Both the position numbers and the translations under genes were made by a program. Under the pieces are notes generated by a model. That model did no database searches, had not been told where the DNA came from, and saw only the letters and a list, made by a program, of their open reading frames with translations. From positions 1-63,169 of the forward strand of contig DVOU01000024.1 of NCBI GenBank assembly GCA_018713365.1: a DNA stretch of 63,169 nucleotides. The letters run 5' to 3'. The stretch is from Pullichristensenella excrementipullorum. Lineage in GTDB: Bacteria > Bacillota > Clostridia > Christensenellales > Aristaeellaceae. Shown here piece after piece: positions 42,124-49,491 of this stretch (within the stretch, counting starts at the first letter, position 1; each line of letters begins with the position of its first letter).

Positions 42124-43017
42124 CTATGCCTGCTTGGGATCGAGCAGATCGCGCAAGCCGTCGCCAAAGTAGTTGACCGAAAGAACGAAGATGGTCAGAA
42201 GCAGTCCGGGAATGAGCCACAGCCACCAGAAGTTCATCAGCGAGCTGAGGTTCGTTCCGGAGTTGATGATGTTGCCCCAGGTGGGCGTCGTGTCGCTCAC
42301 GCCCAGGCCGAGGAACGAAAGGCTGGACTCGGAAAGGATGTAGCCGGGGATGCTCGCCGTGATGGAGACGATGATGGGCGTGCGCGTGTTGGGCAGTATC
42401 TGCGTGAACATCACGCGCGCCTTGCTCATGCCAAAGGCTTCGCTGGCCTTGACGTAGACCTCGTTGCGCAGGGACATGAACTCGTTGCGCACCAGACGGG
42501 CCGTGGACATCCAGCCTGTGCAGATGAAGATGAGGATGAGGTTGAACATGCTGCGGCCCAGCATCGCCGCAAGGATCATGTTCAAAACCAGCGAGGGAAA
42601 GGTCTGGAAAAGCTCGGTGACGCGGATGATGAACGCGTCCACCTTGCCGCCAAAGTAGCCGCCGATGGCGCCCAGCACCACGCCGATGACCGCGCCGCCC
42701 AGGGCGCTGACCACGCCGATGAAGATGGAGTAGCGGCCGCCCATCATGCAGCGGGCGAAGAGGTCGCGGCCGAGGCGGTCGGTGCCGAACAGATGCGCGC
42801 CCGTTGGGGCGACGGCGCCGGTGGCCAGGTCGATCTGCTTGTAATCGTGCGCGGCGACGAACGGATAGATGATGCACGCCAGCAGGATGATCAGCATGAT
42901 GGCCGTGCCGATGACCGACAATTTGTTCTCCATGAACTTGTTGAACTGCCTTTTCATCAGCCGGCGGTTGTACTCGCGGCGCAGCGAGGTCTGCATTTTT
43001 CTTACGCTCTGCTCCAT
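42124..43017 (-). CDS. Opp/Dpp-type ABC transporter permease (OppC-like)
   Basis: 297 residues. Cytoplasmic N-terminus, first membrane helix at about 32-55, a periplasmic-side loop with GTDRLGRDLFARCMMGGRYS, then a cluster of helices. The coupling EAA loop reads ASEAFGMSKARVMFTQILPN. OppC-type length and motif. Overlaps no gene; 10 bp from the OppB-like gene. Confidence 0.92.
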   Translation of the reverse strand: MEQSVRKMQTSLRREYNRRLMKRQFNKFMENKLSVIGTAIMLIILLACIIYPFVAAHDYKQIDLATGAVAPTGAHLFGTDRLGRDLFARCMMGGRYSIFIGVVSALGGAVIGVVLGAIGGYFGGKVDAFIIRVTELFQTFPSLVLNMILAAMLGRSMFNLILIFICTGWMSTARLVRNEFMSLRNEVYVKASEAFGMSKARVMFTQILPNTRTPIIVSITASIPGYILSESSLSFLGLGVSDTTPTWGNIINSGTNLSSLMNFWWLWLIPGLLLTIFVLSVNYFGDGLRDLLDPKQA

Positions 43018-43027
43018 TGCTGCCTCC

Positions 43028-43987
43028 TTACTGTCCGATGCGGATGCGCGGGTCGAGCCATGCGCTGATGATGTCCAGCAGGAAGGACGCCACCAGCACC
43101 GAGGCCGCGATCGCCAGCGCCAGCACCATGACCACCGTGTAGTCGCCGGAGACGACGCCCTGCGTCATGCGCGCGCCGACGCCCGGCCAGCTGAACACGC
43201 TCTCGATGACCACCGAGCCGCTGAACAGCAGCGAGATGCGGAAGACGAGGATGACCACCACCGGGCGCAGGGCGTTGCGCAGGCCGTGCTTGATGAACAC
43301 CTTCCACTCGGGAATGCCCTTGCTGCGCGCCAGCTTGATGTAGTCTGAGTTCATCACATCCAGCATGGAGTTGCGCGTATAGCGCATGATGACCGAACAC
43401 ATGGCGATGGTGATGGCGATGCAGGGCAGGATGAGGTGCTTGACGACGTCCACAAACGTGTTCGTCGCGCCCGCGGAGTACATGCCCGTGGCCGGCAGCC
43501 AGCCAAGGCGGATGGAGAAGAAGAGGAGCAGGATCAGGCCGATGAGGAACTGCGGCATGGCCTGCCCAAGAACGGCCAGTATGCGGCCGATATAGTCAAC
43601 GATACCATTCTGCTTTACCGCCGAAACAAGGCCGATGACCAGCCCGAGAATGGCGGCAAGCACCAGAGAGACGGAGGAGAGCAGCAGCGTCGGGGGCAGG
43701 AAGTTGGCGATGATCTCGGCGATGGAGGTGCCGGTCACCATGGAGCTTCCGAAGTTGCCCTGCAACATCTGCCCGAGCCAGCGGAAATACTGCACATAGG
43801 CGGGGTCGTTGAGGCCGTAGTGTTCGCGGAGGGCTTCCATCATCTCCGTGTTGGCCGCCATGTCCGGCGAGACGAGGTAGTTGATCGGGTCCACGCCCGT
43901 GGCCTTGATCCCGAAGAAGATCAGCGCGCTGATGACCAGAAGCATGGGGATCATCATCAGCAGTTTCTTGATAGCATATTTCAGCAT
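43028..43987 (-). CDS. Opp/Dpp-type ABC transporter permease (OppB-like)
   Basis: 319 residues from the ATG at 43987 (AAAGAGGTGG SD). Six hydrophobic helices, starting at residue 9. GNFGSSMVTGTSIAEII corresponds to the conserved OppB segment, and the EAA loop is ARSKGIPEWKVFIKHGLRNAL. Pairs with the OppC-like permease. A hairpin lies between this gene and the binding protein gene. Confidence 0.92.
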   Translation of the reverse strand: MLKYAIKKLLMMIPMLLVISALIFFGIKATGVDPINYLVSPDMAANTEMMEALREHYGLNDPAYVQYFRWLGQMLQGNFGSSMVTGTSIAEIIANFLPPTLLLSSVSLVLAAILGLVIGLVSAVKQNGIVDYIGRILAVLGQAMPQFLIGLILLLFFSIRLGWLPATGMYSAGATNTFVDVVKHLILPCIAITIAMCSVIMRYTRNSMLDVMNSDYIKLARSKGIPEWKVFIKHGLRNALRPVVVILVFRISLLFSGSVVIESVFSWPGVGARMTQGVVSGDYTVVMVLALAIAASVLVASFLLDIISAWLDPRIRIGQ

Positions 43988-44014
43988 ATGTCCACCTCTT
44001 TCGGCGAGCCACTT

Positions 44015-44056
44015 AAAAAGTGGGGGATGCGGGAACACAAGCCCCGTATCCCCCCC
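44015..44056 (-). terminator. Intercistronic hairpin between the binding protein and permease genes
   Basis: Minus strand: GGGGGATACGGGG pairs with CCCGCATCCCCC, followed by ACTTTTT. A leaky terminator here would make the binding protein more abundant than the membrane components, a common arrangement in ABC operons. Confidence 0.7.
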
Positions 44057-44080
44057 TTGGCGCTCACGCGCCTGATGGTG

Positions 44081-45655
44081 TTACTTGATGTACCATTCCT
44101 CGAAATCGAAGTCCACGCGATGGCCCGGGCAGCCCAGGTCGGTGACATCCTCGGGGATGGCCACACGGTCGGTGTTGATGTAGTTCATGTAGCCGATGGT
44201 GAACAGCGGGACCTTGTAGACCTTTTCCAGCTCCAGCGTCTGCAGCGCCTGCTTGGACGCAGTCACATCCTCGGGCGCGGTCGCCGACAGGTAGGCGTTG
44301 ATGGCCTCGTCGAAGGACGTGTCGCCGCCGTAGATGTTCTTGAAGGTGTCGCTGGTGGAGGCGAACTCGGAGTAGTAGGCGTCCATGGGGCCGGTGCCCT
44401 TGAAGCCGATGTCATAATCGCGGGTGGTGAACAGGTCGGTGGTGCCATCCTGCGAGAAGGTGGTCTCGACCTTCATGCCGATGCTCTCGAGGTAGTAGAC
44501 GACGGCCTCGATGACATTGCGGCTGGTGTCGTCGTTGTTGTAATAGAGGATACGCAGGGTGTAGTTCCAATCCCAGCCGGCCTCGTCCAGCAGCGCCTTG
44601 GCCTGCTCAGGATCGTAGCCGAGGCCTTCGCCGGTGTTGTCCGGGTCGCTGGCGGGGATGCCGGAGGTCTGCGCGGTGGCGGCGCCCATGTAGAGCTGGG
44701 CCAGCGCGTCCTTGTCGATGGCCAGGGCGATGGCGCGGCGCACGCGCACATCCTCCATGGCGGGGTTGGTGTTGCCATCGACGCCGGCGATGTTGAAGAT
44801 GAAGTAACGGTAGAACAGATACTCGTTGTAGTAGCCGGTCAGGCCCGCGGTGGCGTTGGCCACTTCAAGGTCGCTGGCGGAGTTGAAGAAGGCGTAGTCC
44901 GTGGCGCCGGAGACCAGCGCGGTCAGAGCGCTCTCGGTGAAGTTGACGATCACCTTGGTGATCTTCGGAGCGGTGCCGGTGTAGTTTTCGTTGGCGACGA
45001 GCGTATAGTAGCTGCCGACGACCATCTCACCGAACTTGTAGTAGCCGCTGGTGACGGGGGCCTTCCAGAAATCGCACTGATAAAGCTCGAGCGGATCGAC
45101 GTCTTCCAGGCAGTGCTTGGGCAGGAAGGAGAAGTTGGCCAGGTTCTTGAGGAAGAACGCGTAGGGAGCAGTCAGGGAGATGGTGATGGTGTTGCCATCC
45201 ACGGCGATGCCGGAGATGCTCTCCGCGCTGCCGTCCGCGTATTCCGCGGCGCCCTGAATGTAGCCAAAGCAGGTGGTGTAAGCGGAGGCGACCTGCGCGG
45301 CCTTGAGCGCGGTCTCGATGTTCCAGACGATGTCGTCGGCGGTGATGGGCTCACCATCGGACCACTTGAGGCCATCCTGCAGAACGAAGGTGTAGGTCAG
45401 GCCATCCTCGGAAACGGTGTACTCGGCCATATCCGGGTACCATTCGGTCTCGGCAGCGTTGGAAGTGACCAGGCTGCGATACATGAGGATCTGCGGCAGG
45501 CGCAGATTGTACCACGGGAACTGGACGCTCTCATTGCCTTCATCCTGATACAGATAGAGCGTCTGTTCCGCGGCGGGCTCCTCCGCCAGCGCCGGAAGGG
45601 CAGCGACGGACAGCACCATGACGGTCGCGAGCAACAATGCCAACAGCTTCTTCAT
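44081..45655 (-). CDS. ABC transporter substrate-binding protein, family 5 (OppA/DppA-like)
   Basis: 524 residues. Signal peptide at about 1-24 (KKLLALLLATVMVLSVAALPALA), apparently cut at ALAEEP. There is no lipobox cysteine, which is unusual for a Gram-positive binding protein. SBP5 features include LTYTFVLQDGLKWSDGEPIT near 110-135 and VRRAIALAIDKDALAQL. Family 5 proteins bind peptides but also oligosaccharides. The nan, nag and fucosidase neighbours make a glycan or sialic acid ligand plausible, though this is inference. Confidence 0.9.
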   Translation of the reverse strand: MKKLLALLLATVMVLSVAALPALAEEPAAEQTLYLYQDEGNESVQFPWYNLRLPQILMYRSLVTSNAAETEWYPDMAEYTVSEDGLTYTFVLQDGLKWSDGEPITADDIVWNIETALKAAQVASAYTTCFGYIQGAAEYADGSAESISGIAVDGNTITISLTAPYAFFLKNLANFSFLPKHCLEDVDPLELYQCDFWKAPVTSGYYKFGEMVVGSYYTLVANENYTGTAPKITKVIVNFTESALTALVSGATDYAFFNSASDLEVANATAGLTGYYNEYLFYRYFIFNIAGVDGNTNPAMEDVRVRRAIALAIDKDALAQLYMGAATAQTSGIPASDPDNTGEGLGYDPEQAKALLDEAGWDWNYTLRILYYNNDDTSRNVIEAVVYYLESIGMKVETTFSQDGTTDLFTTRDYDIGFKGTGPMDAYYSEFASTSDTFKNIYGGDTSFDEAINAYLSATAPEDVTASKQALQTLELEKVYKVPLFTIGYMNYINTDRVAIPEDVTDLGCPGHRVDFDFEEWYIK

Positions 45656-45711
45656 AGTTTGATCCCCTTTCTGATTTTTTCCTGCGTTCGCGATATTTGT
45701 TCTACATTTTT

Positions 45712-45740
45712 ATTGTAGCACACACATCCGCGATTGTCAA
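45712..45740 (-). promoter_or_regulatory. Promoter of the Opp-type transporter operon
   Basis: Minus strand: TTGACA, 17-bp spacer, TACAAT, about 55 bp before the binding-protein ATG. Confidence 0.85.
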
Positions 45741-46076
45741 CACAAAATTTATTTGTGCGTTTTTGCTATTTCAGACAAATGAGAAAGCGCCATTTTGCCC
45801 CGAAATGAAAGAAGTGCCGGGGACGCGGGGCGTCGCTTGTCATATGTTTCCGTTAAAAGGCGCTTTGGGGCCGTGTTTTCGCGGCCTGCGTGGCTTTTGA
45901 CGCGCCGGGGCGCGCGATGGAGCCTTCGGCGAGGGCGGAAACGCGGCGGCGAAACGCGGCGGGGCGCAAAAAGGCGGAGGCCTCTCCCCTCTCCCCCGTC
46001 CACGCGCGCGGTGCGAGCGCCGGAAAACGCGCATTTGCCCTACAAATCATCGCGCCGTTCGACAATTAAACAGAAA
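45741..46076. other. Gene-poor spacer between the transporter operon and nagB
   Basis: About 335 bp. AT-rich next to the transporter promoter, then GC-rich (about 45890-46030). Short open frames show no start signals or recognisable protein. I see no RNA gene or repeat. Confidence 0.5.
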
Positions 46077-46103
46077 ATGGCGGACACCTGTGTGCCCGCC
46101 GTT
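46077..46103 (-). terminator. nagB terminator
   Basis: Minus strand: AACGGCGGGCAC/GTGTCCGCCATT hairpin followed by TTCTGTTT, 28 bp past the nagB stop. Confidence 0.6.
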
Positions 46104-46131
46104 GGGATGATGGATGCGTCCGCTGTCCGAA

Positions 46132-46860
46132 TTACTTGCCCGCCGCGGCGCGATCGCAGATGAGGACGACGTCGTGATGGAACTGCAGCACCGAGGCCGG
46201 GACCTGCGGATCCACCGGGCCGTAGAAGGAGCGGCGGAGGATGTCGGCCTTGTCCGCGCCGGTGACGACCATGACGATCCTGCGGGCGGCCATGACCGTG
46301 CCCACGCCCATGGTGTAGGCGCGGCGGGGCACTTCGTCGATGGAGGCGAAGAAGCGCTTGTTGGCCTCGCGGGTCTGCTCGGTGAGGTCCACGCCGTGGG
46401 TCATCGAGGGGAAGATGCTGTCCGGCTCATTGAAGCCGATGTGGCCGTCGTGACCGATGCCCAGCAGCTGCACGTCCACGCCGCCGCAATCGGCGATCTG
46501 GCGCTCATAGTCGGCGAACATGGCCTCCGGGTCGGCGGCGAGGCCGTCCGGCACGTGGGTGTTCTCCGGCTTGATGTTGATGTGGTCAAAGAGGTTCTCC
46601 TGCATAAAGCGGCGGTAGCTCTGCGGATGGTCGGGAGCAAGGCCCTCGTACTCGTCGAGGTTGAAGGTGCGCACGCGGGAGAAGTCTATGCGGCCCTCCT
46701 GGCAGCGGGCGACGAGCTGGCGGTAGAGCGGCAGGGGCGTGGAGCCGGTCGCCAGGCCCAGCACGCAGGCGGGCCTGGCCTTGATCTCCAGTTCAAAAAG
46801 GTCCGCGGCAAAGCTGCCGACGTCTTCGGGGGTATTGAGAACGATCATCTTGATCCCCAT
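46132..46860 (-). CDS. nagB: Glucosamine-6-phosphate deaminase
   Basis: 242 residues: LGLATGSTPLPLYRQL near the N-terminus, FNLDEYEGL, and the active-site GIGHDGHIGFNEPDS. It converts GlcN-6-P to fructose-6-P and ammonia, closing the route from sialic acid and GlcNAc to glycolysis. It is divergent from nagA, with facing promoters in the 221-bp gap. Confidence 0.95.
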   Translation of the reverse strand: MGIKMIVLNTPEDVGSFAADLFELEIKARPACVLGLATGSTPLPLYRQLVARCQEGRIDFSRVRTFNLDEYEGLAPDHPQSYRRFMQENLFDHINIKPENTHVPDGLAADPEAMFADYERQIADCGGVDVQLLGIGHDGHIGFNEPDSIFPSMTHGVDLTEQTREANKRFFASIDEVPRRAYTMGVGTVMAARRIVMVVTGADKADILRRSFYGPVDPQVPASVLQFHHDVVLICDRAAAGK

Positions 46861-46928
46861 GGTCTTTTCCTCCTGTAACGATGTCCTGCGGCGGGCCGGA
46901 GCTTCGGCCCCGAAGTGTATACGATTAA

Positions 46929-46957
46929 ATTATAGTTCACATGGGAAACAAATACAA
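46929..46957 (-). promoter_or_regulatory. nagB promoter
   Basis: Minus strand: TTGTAT, 17-bp spacer, TATAAT, about 70 bp before nagB. Confidence 0.75.
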
Positions 46958-47005
46958 CCGCGGGATACGTTAAATTCTCGCTTGCGAACGCGCCATGGTC
47001 ACGGC

Positions 47006-47034
47006 TTGATTTTTGCGCGCTGCGCTGTTAGAAT
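47006..47034 (+). promoter_or_regulatory. nagA promoter
   Basis: TTGATT, 17-bp spacer, TAGAAT, about 50 bp before nagA. Confidence 0.7.
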
Positions 47035-47081
47035 ATGGGTGGCGCCTTGCGCCATGACTGTTGGAAAGGTGGAAAGAGATC

Positions 47082-48227
47082 ATGCTGCAAGCCATCGTCA
47101 ACGGCCGCGTGCTGCTGCCCGACCGTGCCGTGGAAAATGCCTGTCTGCTGTTTGGAGAAAAGATCGAAGCGCTGGTTGCGCCCGGGGACGTGCCCGCCGG
47201 CGCGGCGAGGATCGACGCCGGGGGCGCGTATGTGCTTCCAGGGCTGATCGACATGCACATACACGGCTATCTCGGCGCGGACGCCTCGGACGGCAGCTTT
47301 GAGGGGCTGCGCACCATGGCCGAGGGCGTGGCGAAAAACGGCGTCACCGCCTTTTTGCCCACGACGATGACCGTTTCCTACGCCGAACTGCGCGCCGCGT
47401 TCCAGCAGATCCGCGCCGCCATGGAGGCCTCCCTGCGGCCGGACTGGCCGGGCGCGCGCGTGCTGGGGGCCAACGCCGAGGGGCCGTTCATCGCCCCCTC
47501 CAGGAAGGGCGCGCAGGCGGCGGAGAACATACGCCCCGGAGACGCGGCCTTTTTGCAGGAGCATCTGGACGTGATCCGCGTGTTCACCATCGCCCCGGAG
47601 GAGCCCGGCAACCTCGATTGCATCCGCGAAATGGCGGGCAAGTGCCTCATCTCCATGGGCCACACCGCCGCCACCTACGCGCAGGCGGTCGCGGGCATCG
47701 AAGCCGGCGTGCGCCATGTGACGCACCTGTTCAACGCCCAGACGCCGCTTTCGCACCGCGAGCCGGGCGTGGTGGGCGCGGCGCTGACCGACGACCGCGT
47801 CAGCTGCGAGCTGATCGCCGATACCTTCCACGTCAGCCGCCACCTCTTCCCGCTGGTGACGCGGATGAAGGGCGATCACATGGTGCTGATCACGGACTGC
47901 ACGCGCGCGGGCGGGCTGGCGGACGGGCAGTATACGCTGGGCGGGCAGCCGATCTTCGTCAAGGGCATCGAGTGCCGCCTGGCGGATGGCACCATCGCCG
48001 GCAGCGTACTGAAGATGAACGAGGCCGTGCGCAACCTGCTGAGCAACACCGCGCTCGCGCCGTGGGAGGCCGTGAACGCCGCCAGCCTGACGCCGGCAAG
48101 GCGCATCGGCGTGGACGGGACCAAGGGCTCGCTGGAGGTGGGCAAGGACGCCGACATCGTCCTCTGCGACCAGCGCTTTGAGGTTTTGCGCACCATCGTT
48201 GGTGGCAGGACGGTCTACGCGCGCTGA
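47082..48227 (+). CDS. nagA: N-acetylglucosamine-6-phosphate deacetylase
   Basis: 381 residues from the ATG at 47082 (AAAGGTGG upstream; a TTG lies seven codons earlier). Amidohydrolase fold: LPGLIDMHIHGYLGADASDG with metal ligands, GANAEGPFI with the metal Glu, SMGHTAATYAQA, HLFNAQTPLSHREPG and ITDCTRAGG. It converts GlcNAc-6-P, the NanE product, to GlcN-6-P for NagB. Its terminator is duplicated around repeat element C. Confidence 0.95.
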   Translation: MLQAIVNGRVLLPDRAVENACLLFGEKIEALVAPGDVPAGAARIDAGGAYVLPGLIDMHIHGYLGADASDGSFEGLRTMAEGVAKNGVTAFLPTTMTVSYAELRAAFQQIRAAMEASLRPDWPGARVLGANAEGPFIAPSRKGAQAAENIRPGDAAFLQEHLDVIRVFTIAPEEPGNLDCIREMAGKCLISMGHTAATYAQAVAGIEAGVRHVTHLFNAQTPLSHREPGVVGAALTDDRVSCELIADTFHVSRHLFPLVTRMKGDHMVLITDCTRAGGLADGQYTLGGQPIFVKGIECRLADGTIAGSVLKMNEAVRNLLSNTALAPWEAVNAASLTPARRIGVDGTKGSLEVGKDADIVLCDQRFEVLRTIVGGRTVYAR

Positions 48228-48239
48228 CGGGCGGGAAAA

Positions 48240-48271
48240 AGCGGTCCGATCCCTGTGCGGGACGGACCGCT
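48240..48271. terminator. nagA/HD-gene terminator, left duplicate
   Basis: Stem AGCGGTCCG/CGGACCGCT plus inner pairs. The 32 bases are repeated at 48551-48582 with one loop mismatch. On the minus strand this copy has a T-run; on the plus strand element C follows immediately. Confidence 0.8.
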
Positions 48272-48550
48272 CAGAGCGCTGACAAAGCCCACAACCGCAA
48301 AAATCGCTCTGATAAATTTAAAATCAGAAGCGATTTTTGCTTCCGGCGGTGGATTTGCCGAGCCCTTCGGGATCGTCAAATCCAGTCGCCCATGGCGACA
48401 AATTTTGCCACCGGCAAAATCTCCTCGTCAGCTGCACTTGCATCCGCGGACACTTACGTCCATGTAAGCTCCCTTGGATGCAAGTACAGCTTCCTTGGCT
48501 TGCAGGCTTTCTCAACGCTCTGGCAGTCTGTTGACTTTGTCAACATCCTG
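48272..48550 (-). repeat. Terminator-nested structured repeat element, copy C (about 279 bp, inverted)
   Basis: Reverse orientation relative to copies A and B. Read on the minus strand it starts CAGGATGTTGACAAAG and ends TCAGCGCTCTG. It keeps the outer stem CAGAGCGTTGAGAAAGCC/GGCTTTGTCAGCGCTCTG; ACTTGCATCC/GGATGCAAGT capped by CTTAC/GTAAG; ATTTTGCC/GGCAAAAT; a shortened GTCGCC/GGCGAC; GGATTTGACGA/TCGGCAAATCC; and AAAATCGCTTCTGAT/ATCAGAGCGATTTT. It is intermediate in length between A and B, and lies between convergent genes inside a duplicated bidirectional terminator. Confidence 0.88.
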
Positions 48551-48587
48551 AGCGGTCCGATCCCTTTGCGGGACGGACCGCTCTTTT
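48551..48587. terminator. nagA/HD-gene terminator, right duplicate
   Basis: AGCGGTCCGATCCC with GGGACGGACCGCT, followed by CTTTT on the plus strand. Near-identical to 48240-48271 on the other side of element C. Confidence 0.85.
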
Positions 48588-48594
48588 GTTGGCG

Positions 48595-49269
48595 TCAGCC
48601 CATCATCAGCGCGCCGTTGATGAGCAGCTTGAAGGCGCAGCCGAGCGCCTTGGCTGCCTTCTGGCAGAGCAGCATGCGGTTTAGGAATATCTCGAAGTAT
48701 TCCAGCACCGCGCACTGCTCGGTGTCGATGCGCAAGGAGAGGGTGATGGTCTTCTCCTCGCGGCTGAGGTAAAAGTCGGCGTCGTCCACCGCGCCGTTGA
48801 CGCGGTCGTGGATGTCGTTGACGCGCAGCACGGGATAGCGCACGCGGTTGCGGCGCACGTCGGTCTTGTCGCCGATGATGATGGCTGCCGCCATGGGCGT
48901 GATGGGCAGGCCGGTGGATTCATCGTGGTTGCCGATGGCGGTGACGACGTCGCAGATCTCGTCCACGGGCATGCCGAGGCGGTCGAGCAGGTGGTAGGCC
49001 ATCATGGCGCTCATCTGCGCGTGGTTGCAGCGGTTGGCGACATTGCCGATGTCGTGCAGGTAGCCGGCGATGCGCACCAGTTCCACCGTGCGCTCCGGGT
49101 AGTCGAGCATGGTGAGGATGGAGGCGGCGCGCTCAAGCACGGTGGTCACATGCTGATAGCTGTGTTCCGTGTAGCCGATGGCGCGCAGGCTGGCATCCGC
49201 CTTTTCGATGAGCGTGTGCGCCTCGTCCAGAGAGCGCACCATTTCAAAACTGACGTTTGCATTCTGCAT
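48595..49269 (-). CDS. HD-domain phosphohydrolase
   Basis: 224 residues from the ATG at 49269 (GAGGTGAAGAA SD). Metal-binding HD pattern: H in YTEHSYQHV, then GYLHDIGN, the H/N pair in RCNHAQMSAMM, and the later NHDESTG. The C-terminal half (YPVLRVNDIHDRVNGAVDDA; LRIDTEQCAVLEYFEIF) is a regulatory or dimerisation-like region. Such proteins hydrolyse nucleotides or cyclic nucleotides; the substrate is unknown. Monocistronic, convergent with nagA. Confidence 0.82.
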   Translation of the reverse strand: MQNANVSFEMVRSLDEAHTLIEKADASLRAIGYTEHSYQHVTTVLERAASILTMLDYPERTVELVRIAGYLHDIGNVANRCNHAQMSAMMAYHLLDRLGMPVDEICDVVTAIGNHDESTGLPITPMAAAIIIGDKTDVRRNRVRYPVLRVNDIHDRVNGAVDDADFYLSREEKTITLSLRIDTEQCAVLEYFEIFLNRMLLCQKAAKALGCAFKLLINGALMMG

Positions 49270-49491
49270 TTTCTTCACCTCGCACATACGGTATGCTTCG
49301 CGCGCGGCTGCAGAGAATGCCGCGTCGCGCCCCTGCGCGGGTGGCCGGGTGACCATTATAGAATATTTGTACCACAATGTCAAGAGGTTTTTGGACTGTA
49401 TGGCGTCATTTTTGGGGTTTTATGACGCAATGTGGGATAAATGAAGCGGCGGTACGCCGGTGATGGGCGCATCGCCGCTTTGCGGGAAAAC

